Shown here piece by piece: positions 9,213-18,810 of a DNA stretch of 64,000 nucleotides (its first letter is position 1; each line of letters opens with the position of its first letter). The translations under genes and the position numbers were made by a program. The stretch is from NCBI GenBank assembly GCA_017886765.1, contig JAGHJI010000062.1, positions 97,053 through 161,052 of the forward strand, written 5' to 3'. Source of the DNA: Eubacterium sp. GTDB lineage: Bacteria > Bacillota > Clostridia > Oscillospirales > Acutalibacteraceae. The notes under the pieces are model-generated. The model worked only from the letters and a program-made list of their open reading frames with translations, was not told the origin of the DNA and did not search any database.

Positions 9213-10388
9213 ATGACGGAATACAAGTTGAAATACGGCTGTAACCCGAATCAGAATCCGGCAAGGATTCATATGGACGGCAGGGAACTGCCCTTTGAGA
9301 TATTAAACGGCGCGGCAGGTTATATCAATCTGCTGGACGCGTTCAATTCCTGGCAGCTGGTTAGGGAATTAAAGGAAGCTACCGGACTGCCCAGCGCGGC
9401 GTCCTTTAAGCACGTTTCACCGGCAGGCGCCGCTGTTGCCAAACCTCTTGACGAGGTAGAGCGTAAGGTCTGCATGGTGCCGGAGGATCTGGAGCTTTCA
9501 CCCATTGCTCAGGCGTATGTGCGCGCCAGAGGCTGCGACAGAGTGTCCTCCTTCGGCGACTTTGCTGCCCTCAGTGATGAATGCGACGCGTCCGTGGCAA
9601 AATTTCTTGTAAAAGAAGTAAGCGACGGCATCATCGCTCCCTCTTATACAGACGAGGCGCTGGAAATTCTCAAGTCAAAGAGAAGAGGAAATTATCTCAT
9701 CATAAAGATGGACGCGGATTATGAACCGGAGCTGATGGAGACCAAGCAGGTGTTCGGTATCAAATTTGAGCAGAAGAGAAACGACGCGAAAATGACGATG
9801 GACCTCTTTAACGATATGCCCACCAAGGTCAAGGACATACCGGAGATCGCCAAAATCGACCTGCTTATTTCCCTTATTACGCTGAAATACACCCAGTCAA
9901 ATTCCGTTTGCTACGCAAGAGGCGGACAGACCTTCGGCGTGGGCGCCGGTCAGCAGAGCCGTATCCACTGCACCCGCCTTGCGGGAAATAAGGCGGACAA
10001 CCTCTGGCTGCGCCATAATGAAAAGGTCATCAACCTTCCGTTTATTGACGGCATACGCAAGTGTGACGCGGATAACGCCATTGACCTTTATATTTCCGAC
10101 GAGTATGCAGATCTGTTAAAGGACGGCGTATGGCAGAGATATTTTACGGAATGTCCCGCGCCGTTCACCAAAGAAGAAAAACAGGCGTGGCATGAGAAAA
10201 TGACCGATGTGGCTTTGGGCTCGGACGCGTTCTTCCCCTTTGAAGACAATATTGAAAGAGCTGTGCGCTCCGGCGTGAAGTATATAGCCCAACCCGGCGG
10301 TTCTGTCAGGGATCAGGCGGTTATTGACTGCTGCGACAGTTTCGGCATCGCCATGGCAATGACAGGTATCCGCCTCTTCCATCATTAA
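9213..10388 (+). CDS. Stand-alone AICAR transformylase (PurH C-terminal-like, no IMP cyclohydrolase domain)
   Basis: KYGCNPNQNPARI, NGAAGYINLLDAFNSW, ASFKHVSPAGAAV, SNSVCYARGGQTFGVGAGQQSRIHCTRLAG. Confidence 0.93.
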   Translation: MTEYKLKYGCNPNQNPARIHMDGRELPFEILNGAAGYINLLDAFNSWQLVRELKEATGLPSAASFKHVSPAGAAVAKPLDEVERKVCMVPEDLELSPIAQAYVRARGCDRVSSFGDFAALSDECDASVAKFLVKEVSDGIIAPSYTDEALEILKSKRRGNYLIIKMDADYEPELMETKQVFGIKFEQKRNDAKMTMDLFNDMPTKVKDIPEIAKIDLLISLITLKYTQSNSVCYARGGQTFGVGAGQQSRIHCTRLAGNKADNLWLRHNEKVINLPFIDGIRKCDADNAIDLYISDEYADLLKDGVWQRYFTECPAPFTKEEKQAWHEKMTDVALGSDAFFPFEDNIERAVRSGVKYIAQPGGSVRDQAVIDCCDSFGIAMAMTGIRLFHH

Positions 10389-10403
10389 TAAATCAGTAAA
10401 AAG

Positions 10404-10440
10404 AATGAAAGAATAATCCTGCGGTTATTCTTTCATTTGT
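10404..10440 (+). terminator. Intrinsic terminator-like hairpin
   Basis: AATGAAAGAATAA-tcctgcgg-TTATTCTTTCATT. Confidence 0.6.
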
Positions 10441-10458
10441 ATTATTTAGGTGATAATT

Positions 10459-11220
10459 ATGAAAATGATATCGTGGAATGTCAACGGGCTGAGAGCCTGT
10501 ATGAACAAGAATTTTGAAGCCTTTTTCAACGAAACAGACGCAGATATATTCTGTATACAGGAAACCAAGCTGCAGCAGGGGCAGATTGATTTTGCCCCGG
10601 AAGGTTATCATTGTTACTGGAATTACGCGGAGAAAAAGGGATATTCCGGCACGGCTGTATTTACGAAAAAAGAGCCTCTCAGCGTCCGGTACGGAATGGG
10701 AATTGACGAGCATGACAGGGAAGGCAGACTGATCACACTGGAGTTTGACGAGTTCTATTTTGCCACGGTCTATGTGCCGAATTCCCAGCGGGAACTGAAA
10801 AGGCTGGATTACCGCATGAAATGGGAGGATGATTTCAGGGAGTATATTCTCTCTCTGAATGCGTCAAAGCCTGTGATATTCTGCGGTGACCTGAATGTTG
10901 CGCACAAGGAGATCGACCTGAAAAACCCGAAAACAAATCACAACAACGCCGGCTTTACGGATCAGGAGCGAGAAAAATTTTCAACCCTGCTTGACAGCGG
11001 ATTTACAGACACATTCAGATATTTTTATCCCGACAGAGAGGGCGTTTACAGCTGGTGGTCCTATATGTTCAAGGCAAGGGAAAAGAACGCCGGCTGGAGA
11101 ATTGATTATTTTGTCACTTCAGACTCTCTGAACAGTAAGCTGAAGGATGCGCAGATTCTCACGGATGTCTTCGGCTCGGACCATTGTCCCGTCCTGCTGG
11201 ATATGGAAATATCCTTTTGA
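10459..11220 (+). CDS. xth: Exodeoxyribonuclease III / AP endonuclease
   Basis: MISWNVNGLRA, CIQETKLQ, GDLNVAHKEIDLKNP, GSDHCPVLLD. Start taken as ATG 10459 after the AGG-type RBS. Confidence 0.92.
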   Translation: MKMISWNVNGLRACMNKNFEAFFNETDADIFCIQETKLQQGQIDFAPEGYHCYWNYAEKKGYSGTAVFTKKEPLSVRYGMGIDEHDREGRLITLEFDEFYFATVYVPNSQRELKRLDYRMKWEDDFREYILSLNASKPVIFCGDLNVAHKEIDLKNPKTNHNNAGFTDQEREKFSTLLDSGFTDTFRYFYPDREGVYSWWSYMFKAREKNAGWRIDYFVTSDSLNSKLKDAQILTDVFGSDHCPVLLDMEISF

Positions 11221-11228
11221 GGTAAGGT

Positions 11229-11996
11229 ATGTCGATTCTTATTTGTCCGGTTTGCCGGGAAAAACTGTTACGGCAGGGAAACTGCTTGAAATGTAGGAAC
11301 AATCATTCCTTTGATTTTTCAAAGGAAGGGTATGTTAATCTGCTTTTAGGCACAAAAAGCGGCGACAAAAAAGGTGACAGCAAGGATTCTGCAAGGGCAA
11401 GGCGCGCGCTGCTTGACAAAGGATATTACGGCTGCCTTAAACATTTCCTGTGTGAAAAGATGCAGGGAACGGTCCTGGATATATGCTGCGGCGAAGGATA
11501 CTATGACGATTACCAAGGTGAGCTGTACGGCTTTGATATCAGTAAGGAGATGATACGACTTGCGTCAAAGCGATATAAGGACAATCACTATTTTGTGGCG
11601 AATATCTCCTCCATTCCTATTGAAGAGAAAAGCATTGATACGGCGATCCATCTTTTTGCGCCCTTTCATGAAAAGGAATTTTCAAGAGTCCTTAAGTCCA
11701 GCGCCGCCCTGTATTGCGTAGTGGGCGGAGCGGATCATCTGTGGGAAATGAAAGAACTGATTTATGAAACCCCCTATAAAAATGATGAAAAGCCGCCGCA
11801 GACAACGACTCTCAGACTGATAGCAAAAACAAAAATATCGGACAGAGTAACAATCTCCAAGCAGGATCTGAAAACCCTTTTTTCCATGACGCCGTATTTT
11901 TACAGAACAAGCGATACGGACAAGGCAAAGCTCGAAAATGTTGAGCAGCTTGATCTGACTGTTGAATTCGTGATTTTTGAATATAAAAAAGGATGA
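11229..11996 (+). CDS. 23S rRNA (guanine-N1)-methyltransferase, RlmA family
   Basis: N-terminal zinc ribbon CPVC...CLKC, HSFDFSKEGYVNLLL, DSARARRALLDKGYY, LDICCGEGYY. Confidence 0.88.
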   Translation: MSILICPVCREKLLRQGNCLKCRNNHSFDFSKEGYVNLLLGTKSGDKKGDSKDSARARRALLDKGYYGCLKHFLCEKMQGTVLDICCGEGYYDDYQGELYGFDISKEMIRLASKRYKDNHYFVANISSIPIEEKSIDTAIHLFAPFHEKEFSRVLKSSAALYCVVGGADHLWEMKELIYETPYKNDEKPPQTTTLRLIAKTKISDRVTISKQDLKTLFSMTPYFYRTSDTDKAKLENVEQLDLTVEFVIFEYKKG

Positions 11997-12184
11997 GTAA
12001 CACCATGGACAGCCTGTGTGAAAAATGCTGGTATAATGAATATGACGAGGAAAGCGACGAAAGCTTCTGCTCCCTTGTGCTGGACGAGGATGAGTATGTG
12101 CGGCTGATGCAGGATAAAAATAAGACCTGCCGCTACTTCCGCCCCGACGGCAGTGAATACGATATTGTGCGAAAACAGAATTGA
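11993..12184 (+). CDS. Small Cys-containing acidic protein (DUF6472-like)
   Basis: LCEKCWYNEYDEESDESFCSLVLDEDEYVRL...CRYFRPDGSEYDIVRKQN; overlaps the end of rlmA. Confidence 0.65.
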   Translation: MSNTMDSLCEKCWYNEYDEESDESFCSLVLDEDEYVRLMQDKNKTCRYFRPDGSEYDIVRKQN

Positions 12185-12190
12185 TAATTT

Positions 12191-12230
12191 AACAGGCGTG
12201 AAGTTAAAATCTTCACGCCTGTTTTTTATT
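12191..12230 (+). terminator. Intrinsic terminator
   Basis: AACAGGCGTGAAG-ttaaaat-CTTCACGCCTGTTTTTT. Confidence 0.9.
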
Positions 12231-12657
12231 ATATAATTTTTCTTTTTGTAGCTTCTTCAATCAGTTTGGGCTGTATCAATGGGTATGTCCAGTTGTCGGT
12301 CAGTTTATCCGTAATCATGATTTTTTCTATCTCACTATGCAGTTCTTTTTCAAAAGATTTAATGTCAGCATAGTACAACATACCGAAAGTCTCTTTGCCG
12401 TCAAAATTATTTTCCGCAGTAACGGAATATACGCACACGGGTCTTATTTTATAGTCTACTGCGCCTGTTTCTTCATATAATTCTCTTTTGGCAGTTTCCG
12501 ATATTGTTTCACCGGGCTCCCGGTGACCTCCGGGCACTTCGTATGTGTCTCTTTCTTTATGCTTACATAACACCCATTTGCCGCCGGTTTTTGAAATAAT
12601 TACCGCAAATTTCAGTAGTTTATCATCCACATTGTCATAGAATTTAACCTTAACCAT
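12229..12657 (-). CDS. NUDIX hydrolase
   Basis: NUDIX box GGHREPGETISETAKRELYEETGA. Confidence 0.92.
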   Translation of the reverse strand: MVKVKFYDNVDDKLLKFAVIISKTGGKWVLCKHKERDTYEVPGGHREPGETISETAKRELYEETGAVDYKIRPVCVYSVTAENNFDGKETFGMLYYADIKSFEKELHSEIEKIMITDKLTDNWTYPLIQPKLIEEATKRKII

Positions 12658-13407
12658 TGTTTTTCCCTGTAAAAATATTCTTTTGCTTTTTTAATATAAG
12701 ATGATGATAAAATGCAATATTTCTGAATTCCTCTATCTGTGAAACAGATAGCTCCAGATCAAGCATGGTATTGATCCAGCTATCGCAGAATTTTATATCG
12801 TTATTTTGTAGCCCGTAAAAGGTACAGATTCCGTAGCAGCTGTCAAGTTTCAGGTTGCTGTCTGAATCGTTGATCAGGTCTTTATTTTCATATATTCTTA
12901 TCTCACCGAACTTTACGGAGGTAAGGTTCTCATTGTTCAGCATTTTTTTAACGCTGTCGATCTCATAGTCAAAGACAGCCTTTTGCATAATTCTACCGTA
13001 CTTGTTATGCTTGACGATTGATATAAACCCGTCGTCTGCAAGGAGTCTGCAAAACTGCCGGAGTACCTCCCGCCTGTTATCCGTATATTCCAGAACATTG
13101 TGGCAGATAATCGCGTCGAAAGATTTGTCCGGCAATTGACTTAATATTTCCGAATTCTTGTACAGTATTATATTTTCATTGTATGAGCCCAGGGTCAGCA
13201 TATCGTCCGACGGCTCAACAGCGGTTACCCTGTTGGATTTTTCCATATGATTTGCGGTAATGCCGAATCCGCTGCCAAAATCGAGAATCCTTTTGCTTTT
13301 ACACTCCGGAAGCTGTTTGAAATGATTTTGTAAAACAGTTTACCCCAAGGCTGTTTGGTATAATCCAGGTATGACAACAGATTCTTGTTTTGTATTTTCC
13401 CTGCCAT
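12650..13407 (-). pseudogene. SAM-dependent methyltransferase, apparently frameshifted
   Basis: Two abutting ORFs in different frames. Restoring one T gives LFYKIIFKQLPECKSKRILDFGSGFGITANHMEKSNRVTAVEPSDDM, joining the N-terminus to SAM motif I. Confidence 0.75.
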
Positions 13408-14135
13408 TATCCATATCTCCTTATTTCAATTACAAGGCGGTCCTTTTTTGTTGTCCTCAGCTGCTGAAGGAAGGCAAACCGCCCCATGCCCCGCACGGAT
13501 ACAATATCCTTTTCCTTAACGGTATAGGAGGAATTTTCCGTCAGTCTGCTGTTTACAAATATTTTTCCCGCGGAAAAAAGTTTTGCTCCTTCGCTGCGTG
13601 ACAGCTTATATACCGCGCAGACAAGTACGTCCAGGCGCAGAGAAGATACCACAAGTTCGGAGGGGTCAGGTGTTTTTACAATATGATCCGGGAGTTCGGC
13701 GATTTGCGTTACTTTCACGCTGGTGTGTTTTATTCTGGTCAGATTGTCTGTTATGTAATCGGTGATCTGTTCAAGGCAGACAAGATATCCGGAGTTTTCA
13801 TACACGATGATATCGCCGAGCATTTCTCTTTTTATTCCCAGATTCATCAGCGCGCCGAGAAAATCGCGGTGAGTGAGCTTGTCGGAAAATTTCTGTATAA
13901 CAGGAGAAACGGCAAGATACTTGACGGGAAAATCATCACGTTTTATTTCTTCTCCGAAACCGGCTATAACACGCTCCGCGTTTTCATAGCCGCCGTAAAG
14001 CACGCAGGGCAGATACGTGTTTGCCAGAATACTCTGCTCCTCGAGATTCAAAAAATCTGTAAAAACCATATAGGATTTTTCATACGCGCGGTTATATAAT
14101 TCGTTAAATCTTTTTTCATCCATAAAATACACCAA
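13407..14135 (-). CDS. ylmH: YlmH-family S4-domain RNA-binding protein
   Basis: C-terminal S4 domain (LRLDVLVCAVYKLSRSEGAKLFSAGKIFVNSR...) and YlmH-like N-terminal region (HRDFLGALMNLGIKREMLGDI). Confidence 0.88.
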   Translation of the reverse strand: MVYFMDEKRFNELYNRAYEKSYMVFTDFLNLEEQSILANTYLPCVLYGGYENAERVIAGFGEEIKRDDFPVKYLAVSPVIQKFSDKLTHRDFLGALMNLGIKREMLGDIIVYENSGYLVCLEQITDYITDNLTRIKHTSVKVTQIAELPDHIVKTPDPSELVVSSLRLDVLVCAVYKLSRSEGAKLFSAGKIFVNSRLTENSSYTVKEKDIVSVRGMGRFAFLQQLRTTKKDRLVIEIRRYG

Positions 14136-14165
14136 AAAAGAGCTGTCTGCAGACAGCTCTTTTAT
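14134..14165 (-). terminator. Intrinsic terminator
   Basis: AAAAGAGCTGTCTGCAGACAGCTCTTTT. Confidence 0.75.
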
Positions 14166-14180
14166 TTCAGTTAAATTTAA

Positions 14181-15101
14181 TTATGCTACTCTGCAACCCT
14201 TTGTATCCATAAGATATTCGTCTGAAGCGGGATAGTGAACATCATAGGTTACAAGAAGTGTGGCGGATTTGTCTTTGATAACCGCTACGGTTGCGTGGGA
14301 AACGGAAATATGCGCTTCCATATGATAATCTGCTTCCGTGATAAGACCGGACGCTGTGTCAATTGTAACCGTTGCGTAACCGCCTCTGTAGTCAACAATG
14401 CAGTTTTCCTCAGTTGTACCGCTTGCCCAAGAGAGAACAGAGATGCTGTCAACAACGGAATCGATAGCGCCGAGGGTGTTGAACAGATGGCCCTGGGCAT
14501 CCATACCCTTGTGGGACATATTTACCTGCTTCGGCTGGAGCTGAAGCGTAATGGTGCCGTCGCCGTTGTCTGTTACATTAGCCGCGAGTATATCGTCCGC
14601 GGTAAGATAGCTTGTGGTAAGGCTCTTGTTTTCCTCATCCACGTCAAGCTCGGGATTGCGGTTTGCGGAGGGAGAAAGACCGTTGAGACCGGGAGAGTAT
14701 ATACCGTCCACGATTCCCGGGACGAGATTGTTGATCATGGAGTTTTCCTTACCCTCAATCATAATCTCTGATACATTGAGCTTTTCCTCGCCCAGCATGG
14801 TGTACCAAACTTCCTTGTTGCCTTCCTCATTTATGTATTCTCTTGTCTGAGCCTTGGTTTTATTATAGGCCTCGTTGTAGTAGTTTACGACAGCTTCGAT
14901 ATCGTTGAATTCAATTCCCGCATACGTGTTGGCGGCAAGTTCATCAATAACTACAGCGTCCGTAGCCGCTGCGGTATCTTCTGTAGTAGCTGCTACAGGC
15001 ACGGATTTTGTAGAGATTACAACAATGTTTGCAACAAGAACAACAACGAAAATAACGGCTAATACTTTATTAAAGGTGCCGAGTTTTGATCTCTTTTTCA
15101 T
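14181..15101 (-). CDS. Hypothetical membrane-anchored or secreted protein
   Basis: N-terminal hydrophobic helix FNKVLAVIFVVVLVANIVVIS followed by an extracellular-type sequence. Confidence 0.7.
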   Translation of the reverse strand: MKKRSKLGTFNKVLAVIFVVVLVANIVVISTKSVPVAATTEDTAAATDAVVIDELAANTYAGIEFNDIEAVVNYYNEAYNKTKAQTREYINEEGNKEVWYTMLGEEKLNVSEIMIEGKENSMINNLVPGIVDGIYSPGLNGLSPSANRNPELDVDEENKSLTTSYLTADDILAANVTDNGDGTITLQLQPKQVNMSHKGMDAQGHLFNTLGAIDSVVDSISVLSWASGTTEENCIVDYRGGYATVTIDTASGLITEADYHMEAHISVSHATVAVIKDKSATLLVTYDVHYPASDEYLMDTKGCRVA

Positions 15102-15177
15102 AAAAATTCCCCTTTTACAGTGTATTACTCTCTTATAATATACTAAAATAAAAAATTTTTCAATATATTTTTAATTT

Positions 15178-16500
15178 TTATTTTACAAACAGGACAGATA
15201 TTGTTGTTCCCGTGCCCAAAACACTGTCGACCTCAATTTTTGCGTCATGTATCTGGGCTATGTGTTTAACGATTGCAAGACCAAGACCGGTGCCGCCGGT
15301 GGCTTTGCTTCGGCTTTTGTCCACCCGGAAGAAGCGCTCAAAAATACGTTCCCTGTATTTTTTGTCAATGCCAATACCGGTGTCGGCAACGGACAGGAGC
15401 ACGCCTTCCTCTTTCGTTTCAATTTTTACCGTTACGCTTCCGTTGGGTTTGTTGTACCTTATGGCGTTGTCGCATAGATTGTAAATCAGTTCCTCAAGCA
15501 GCGAAGGATTTGCCTTTATTATTGTGCTTTCTCCCTCCAGCGTCATGGTGACGCCTTTTGTCTGGGCGTTGATGGATAACGCATTGACGCATCGCTCTGC
15601 GATCTCATAAATATCAGCGTCAGAAAACGCGATGCCCGTTTCGTCATTTTCCTCAAGCTGGGAAAGCTGGATAATATCCTCGCTGAGCGTAACGAGCCGC
15701 AGCGCCTGTTTTCTTATCGTTGCGGCAAAGGGTTTTATGTCCGGCTCCTTGGCGATTCCGGTTTCTATAAGCTCCGCATAGCCGGCGATAGAAGTCAGCG
15801 GCGTTTTCAGCTCGTGGGAAACATTCGCCGTAAATTGTTTTTTCTGCCTGTCCAGCGCCTTTTGCTTTTTCTTCTGCTCTTTCAGCGCGTTTACAAAAGG
15901 CTCGAGCTCCTTGTATGATTTGACGTCTTCCGGATTGTCCAGGTTCTCTCCCAGCTCCTCAATGGGCTTGATAATACTCCTTGTTATTCCCATACTGACA
16001 AAAACGGAACACACGATAACGAATAGTATAACAACAAGGATGTAACCGGACACGTTCCCGATAACGCCGATAATGCTTTGTCCGGTGGTTGAAGCCACAA
16101 GAATGTCTCCGTTTTCCGTCAGCTTCGCGTAATAATATATATTTTTTCCGCGGTTTTCAGATTTTCTGACCTCAGCTTTTTGGCCGCTTTCTGCAATTTC
16201 CTTTATTTCGTCAAAGGTTATGCTGCTTTCCTCAAAGGCGCTCTGGTGGGTGCTGTCGGCAATCACCGTGCCGTCGGGGGAGAGGAGCGTGACCCTTGTA
16301 AGTGAATTAAGCTGCGTGTTTATGAAATCATAATTTTCACTCTGCTCGATTTCATATTCAATGAGATTGGCAACGTCGATGATGTTGTCCTTCTCTTGCT
16401 TTTCGTAATAGGAATAAAATACCGATACCATCAAAACGGCCATTATAGCAATGGTCGATATACCGAATAATAAAATTTTACGTAATGTTTTTTTCGTCAT
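15178..16500 (-). CDS. Sensor histidine kinase (PhoR-like)
   Basis: Two TM helices, H-box FTANVSHELKTPLTSIAGYAELI, N-box YNLCDNAIRYN, G-boxes DTGIGI and GGTGLGLAIVKHI. Confidence 0.93.
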   Translation of the reverse strand: MTKKTLRKILLFGISTIAIMAVLMVSVFYSYYEKQEKDNIIDVANLIEYEIEQSENYDFINTQLNSLTRVTLLSPDGTVIADSTHQSAFEESSITFDEIKEIAESGQKAEVRKSENRGKNIYYYAKLTENGDILVASTTGQSIIGVIGNVSGYILVVILFVIVCSVFVSMGITRSIIKPIEELGENLDNPEDVKSYKELEPFVNALKEQKKKQKALDRQKKQFTANVSHELKTPLTSIAGYAELIETGIAKEPDIKPFAATIRKQALRLVTLSEDIIQLSQLEENDETGIAFSDADIYEIAERCVNALSINAQTKGVTMTLEGESTIIKANPSLLEELIYNLCDNAIRYNKPNGSVTVKIETKEEGVLLSVADTGIGIDKKYRERIFERFFRVDKSRSKATGGTGLGLAIVKHIAQIHDAKIEVDSVLGTGTTISVLFVK

Positions 16501-17181
16501 TTAATCACCGACTTTATAACCTACGTTCCGGATGGTTTTGATATGCTCGCCGGCGTCACCCAGCTTTTTCCTCAGGGACTGGATATGCACATCAACGGTC
16601 CGGTTGCCCTGTTCAAAATTATATCCCCATACAATTTCCATCAGTCTGTCACGGGAGAGGACGATGCCCCTGTTCCTTATGAGGTGCTTGAGTATTTCAT
16701 ATTCCTTATATGTCAGTTCCACCTCGCTGCCGTTGACCATTACGGTATGCCTGCCTTCGTCAAGCTCGATATTTTTATATGCCAGCACGGGCTTAGCCTT
16801 TTTCTCCGTGCGTCTCAGGATTGCTTTGACCCTTGACACAAGCTCCATTACGCCGAAGGGTTTGGCAATATAATCATCGGCGCCCATATCAAGACCTTTG
16901 ACCGCGTCAATCTCACTTGTTTTCGCAGTGACCATAACAACGGGAATATCGCTGTACTGTGCAGTGCTTCTGATTTGATTTAAAAGCTGGAGACCGTCGC
17001 CCTGCGGGAGCATGATGTCCAGCAGGATAATGTCCGGTATCCTTTTGTCAAGCTCTTTCAGAAAGGACGCGCCGTCCTCAAAGCCCATCACGCTGAAATT
17101 CGCGTTCTTCAGAGCGTACATTTCAAGTTCGCGTATTGAAGTGTCATCCTCAACAATATAAACAAGCTGACTGTTTTCCAT
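16501..17181 (-). CDS. OmpR/PhoB-family response regulator
   Basis: Receiver IPDIILLDIMLPQGDG and VVMVTAKTS; winged helix RGIVLSRDRLMEIVWGYNFEQGNRTVDVHIQSLRKKLG. Confidence 0.93.
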   Translation of the reverse strand: MENSQLVYIVEDDTSIRELEMYALKNANFSVMGFEDGASFLKELDKRIPDIILLDIMLPQGDGLQLLNQIRSTAQYSDIPVVMVTAKTSEIDAVKGLDMGADDYIAKPFGVMELVSRVKAILRRTEKKAKPVLAYKNIELDEGRHTVMVNGSEVELTYKEYEILKHLIRNRGIVLSRDRLMEIVWGYNFEQGNRTVDVHIQSLRKKLGDAGEHIKTIRNVGYKVGD

Positions 17182-17323
17182 ATATCAACCTCACTGAATT
17201 CCTATTTAATCATGTTGTTCTACAAATAATTACAAAATATAGTAAATGCACACAGTTAAAATCCGATATGTTTCAGGTTAAATCCTTGTTAAATTTAGGC
17301 GCCGTTAAGCATATTTTACTTGC

Positions 17324-18274
17324 TTATTGACAATATACGGGGGATGTGACTGCCAGCAGTCTGCCCGTGCCGTCGGCGTCGCCCCACAGCTCCGCCCGGT
17401 ACCAGTGTTGGCTTTCAAGTGTAAGGCGTACGTGGCGCTGGTCATATCTTGTTTCCAGTACGGTCTTTGAGCTGTTGGTTACGATTTTTATCGTTCTATA
17501 GCTTATATCTTCATTTTCCCCGCCGCTGATTGCGGAATGTATGTCCGTAAAAAAGCTGAAAACATATGTGCCCTTGCGGACGGTGTCGCCGATGGAAAAT
17601 GTGTTTCCCAACCGGTGCAGTCGGAAGAAAAATTTGACCCCTGTGGATACAACGGTTCTACCGTGTTTCAGCGCGCACAAAGCATTGTCTTGATTTATTT
17701 TTCCTTCCATATTCAGATAGGTACAGCCGAAGCGACCGCTTTTTTCTGTCCTGTGCCAGTCTCTGCCGTAAGTCGCCGCGATTTTATGACCCTTGTCCAG
17801 CAGCGATGTCCAGAGTTCAAATGCTTTTTTGTTTTCACTGGATACAGTTGTCAGATCCTCGTGCCAGATCTCCATATAATCCACGTTGTCCCAGTTTTTT
17901 ACCTCAAATTCCCATCTTCCTCCCGTACATACGGGGGAGCCGATCTGAAACGGGTGAGCGATTCCCACAACGCCGCCGGCAGCTTTGACCGCATGTATCT
18001 TTTTATCAATATTTGTCGGCACGGCGTCCCGCCAGTCAATGAACTTTCGGGCACCCAGAACCAGCATGTGTCCGTAATATGTGGTCCACTCAATTCCTCT
18101 TATGGCAGGCAGAACGGAATCATCCAGCTCATCGTGCCCGGAAAGCGTATTGTGGTCGGTAAGAGCGATAAGGGACAGTTCCTCCGAGCGGGCATTTTCA
18201 AGAAGCTCCCTGACCTGAAAATCCCCGTCGGAATGCACGGTGTGGCAGTGCAGTTCACATGGCAGATAACTCAT
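17324..18274 (-). CDS. PHP-domain metallohydrolase, CehA/McbA-like
   Basis: ELHCHTVHSDGDF, IALTDHNTLSG, GIEWTTYYGHMLVLG, GVVGIAHPF. Confidence 0.87.
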   Translation of the reverse strand: MSYLPCELHCHTVHSDGDFQVRELLENARSEELSLIALTDHNTLSGHDELDDSVLPAIRGIEWTTYYGHMLVLGARKFIDWRDAVPTNIDKKIHAVKAAGGVVGIAHPFQIGSPVCTGGRWEFEVKNWDNVDYMEIWHEDLTTVSSENKKAFELWTSLLDKGHKIAATYGRDWHRTEKSGRFGCTYLNMEGKINQDNALCALKHGRTVVSTGVKFFFRLHRLGNTFSIGDTVRKGTYVFSFFTDIHSAISGGENEDISYRTIKIVTNSSKTVLETRYDQRHVRLTLESQHWYRAELWGDADGTGRLLAVTSPVYCQ

Positions 18275-18714
18275 TGTTCGGTTTCTCCTTCAATATTAAT
18301 GCTGTACTCCACGTCACAGGAAACGCTGTGCACATTCAGGACCACGTCCCATTCACCGGCACGGACCGGCGCTTTTATAAAACCGGGCGAAGCGAAGCCG
18401 GGGGCGATGATGTGTTCCTGTATATTGCCCTGCCTGTGCGCAGCACCTCTGTATTCGCCCATACAGTCAAGAGAAAGGGTTACAAGATTTTTGACCGGCA
18501 AAAAGTCGGCGGGTCTGCCCTGAAGCGTTTCTTCGTATCTTTCAAAGCAGGCGTGGATTATGTTTACTGCCTTTTCCCTGTCCTGAAGCGTTTTAGGGGA
18601 ATACTGATATTTTATTTTTAATACCGCTGTGTTTTCAGGCACAGTGAATTTATGTACAATATTTGTTTTATCGTTTGCTGGCGTAATTTTGCCCTTCGTA
18701 CTGAAAATAAGCAT
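18271..18714 (-). CDS. Hypothetical protein coupled to the CehA/McbA-like gene
   Basis: RBS GGAGGG before the ATG at 18714 (MLIFSTKGKITPAND); stop overlaps the start of the PHP gene. Confidence 0.65.
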   Translation of the reverse strand: MLIFSTKGKITPANDKTNIVHKFTVPENTAVLKIKYQYSPKTLQDREKAVNIIHACFERYEETLQGRPADFLPVKNLVTLSLDCMGEYRGAAHRQGNIQEHIIAPGFASPGFIKAPVRAGEWDVVLNVHSVSCDVEYSINIEGETEQ

Positions 18715-18771
18715 AGACCCTCCGGAAAGCGATTTCATTATCATTATAAAACAGAACATGCATATTTTCAA

Positions 18772-18800
18772 TTGATATTATTGTACAAAAATGATATATT
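18772..18800 (+). promoter_or_regulatory. Sigma-A-type promoter
   Basis: TTGATA-N17-TATATT, only 10 nt upstream of ATG 18811. Confidence 0.55.
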
Positions 18801-18810
18801 GTTTTTGGTG

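Noticed and set aside
17537-18523. 328-aa ORF on the plus strand
   Set aside because: Antisense to the PHP-domain gene and its partner, which carry clear family motifs and RBSs. The translation has no recognisable domain.
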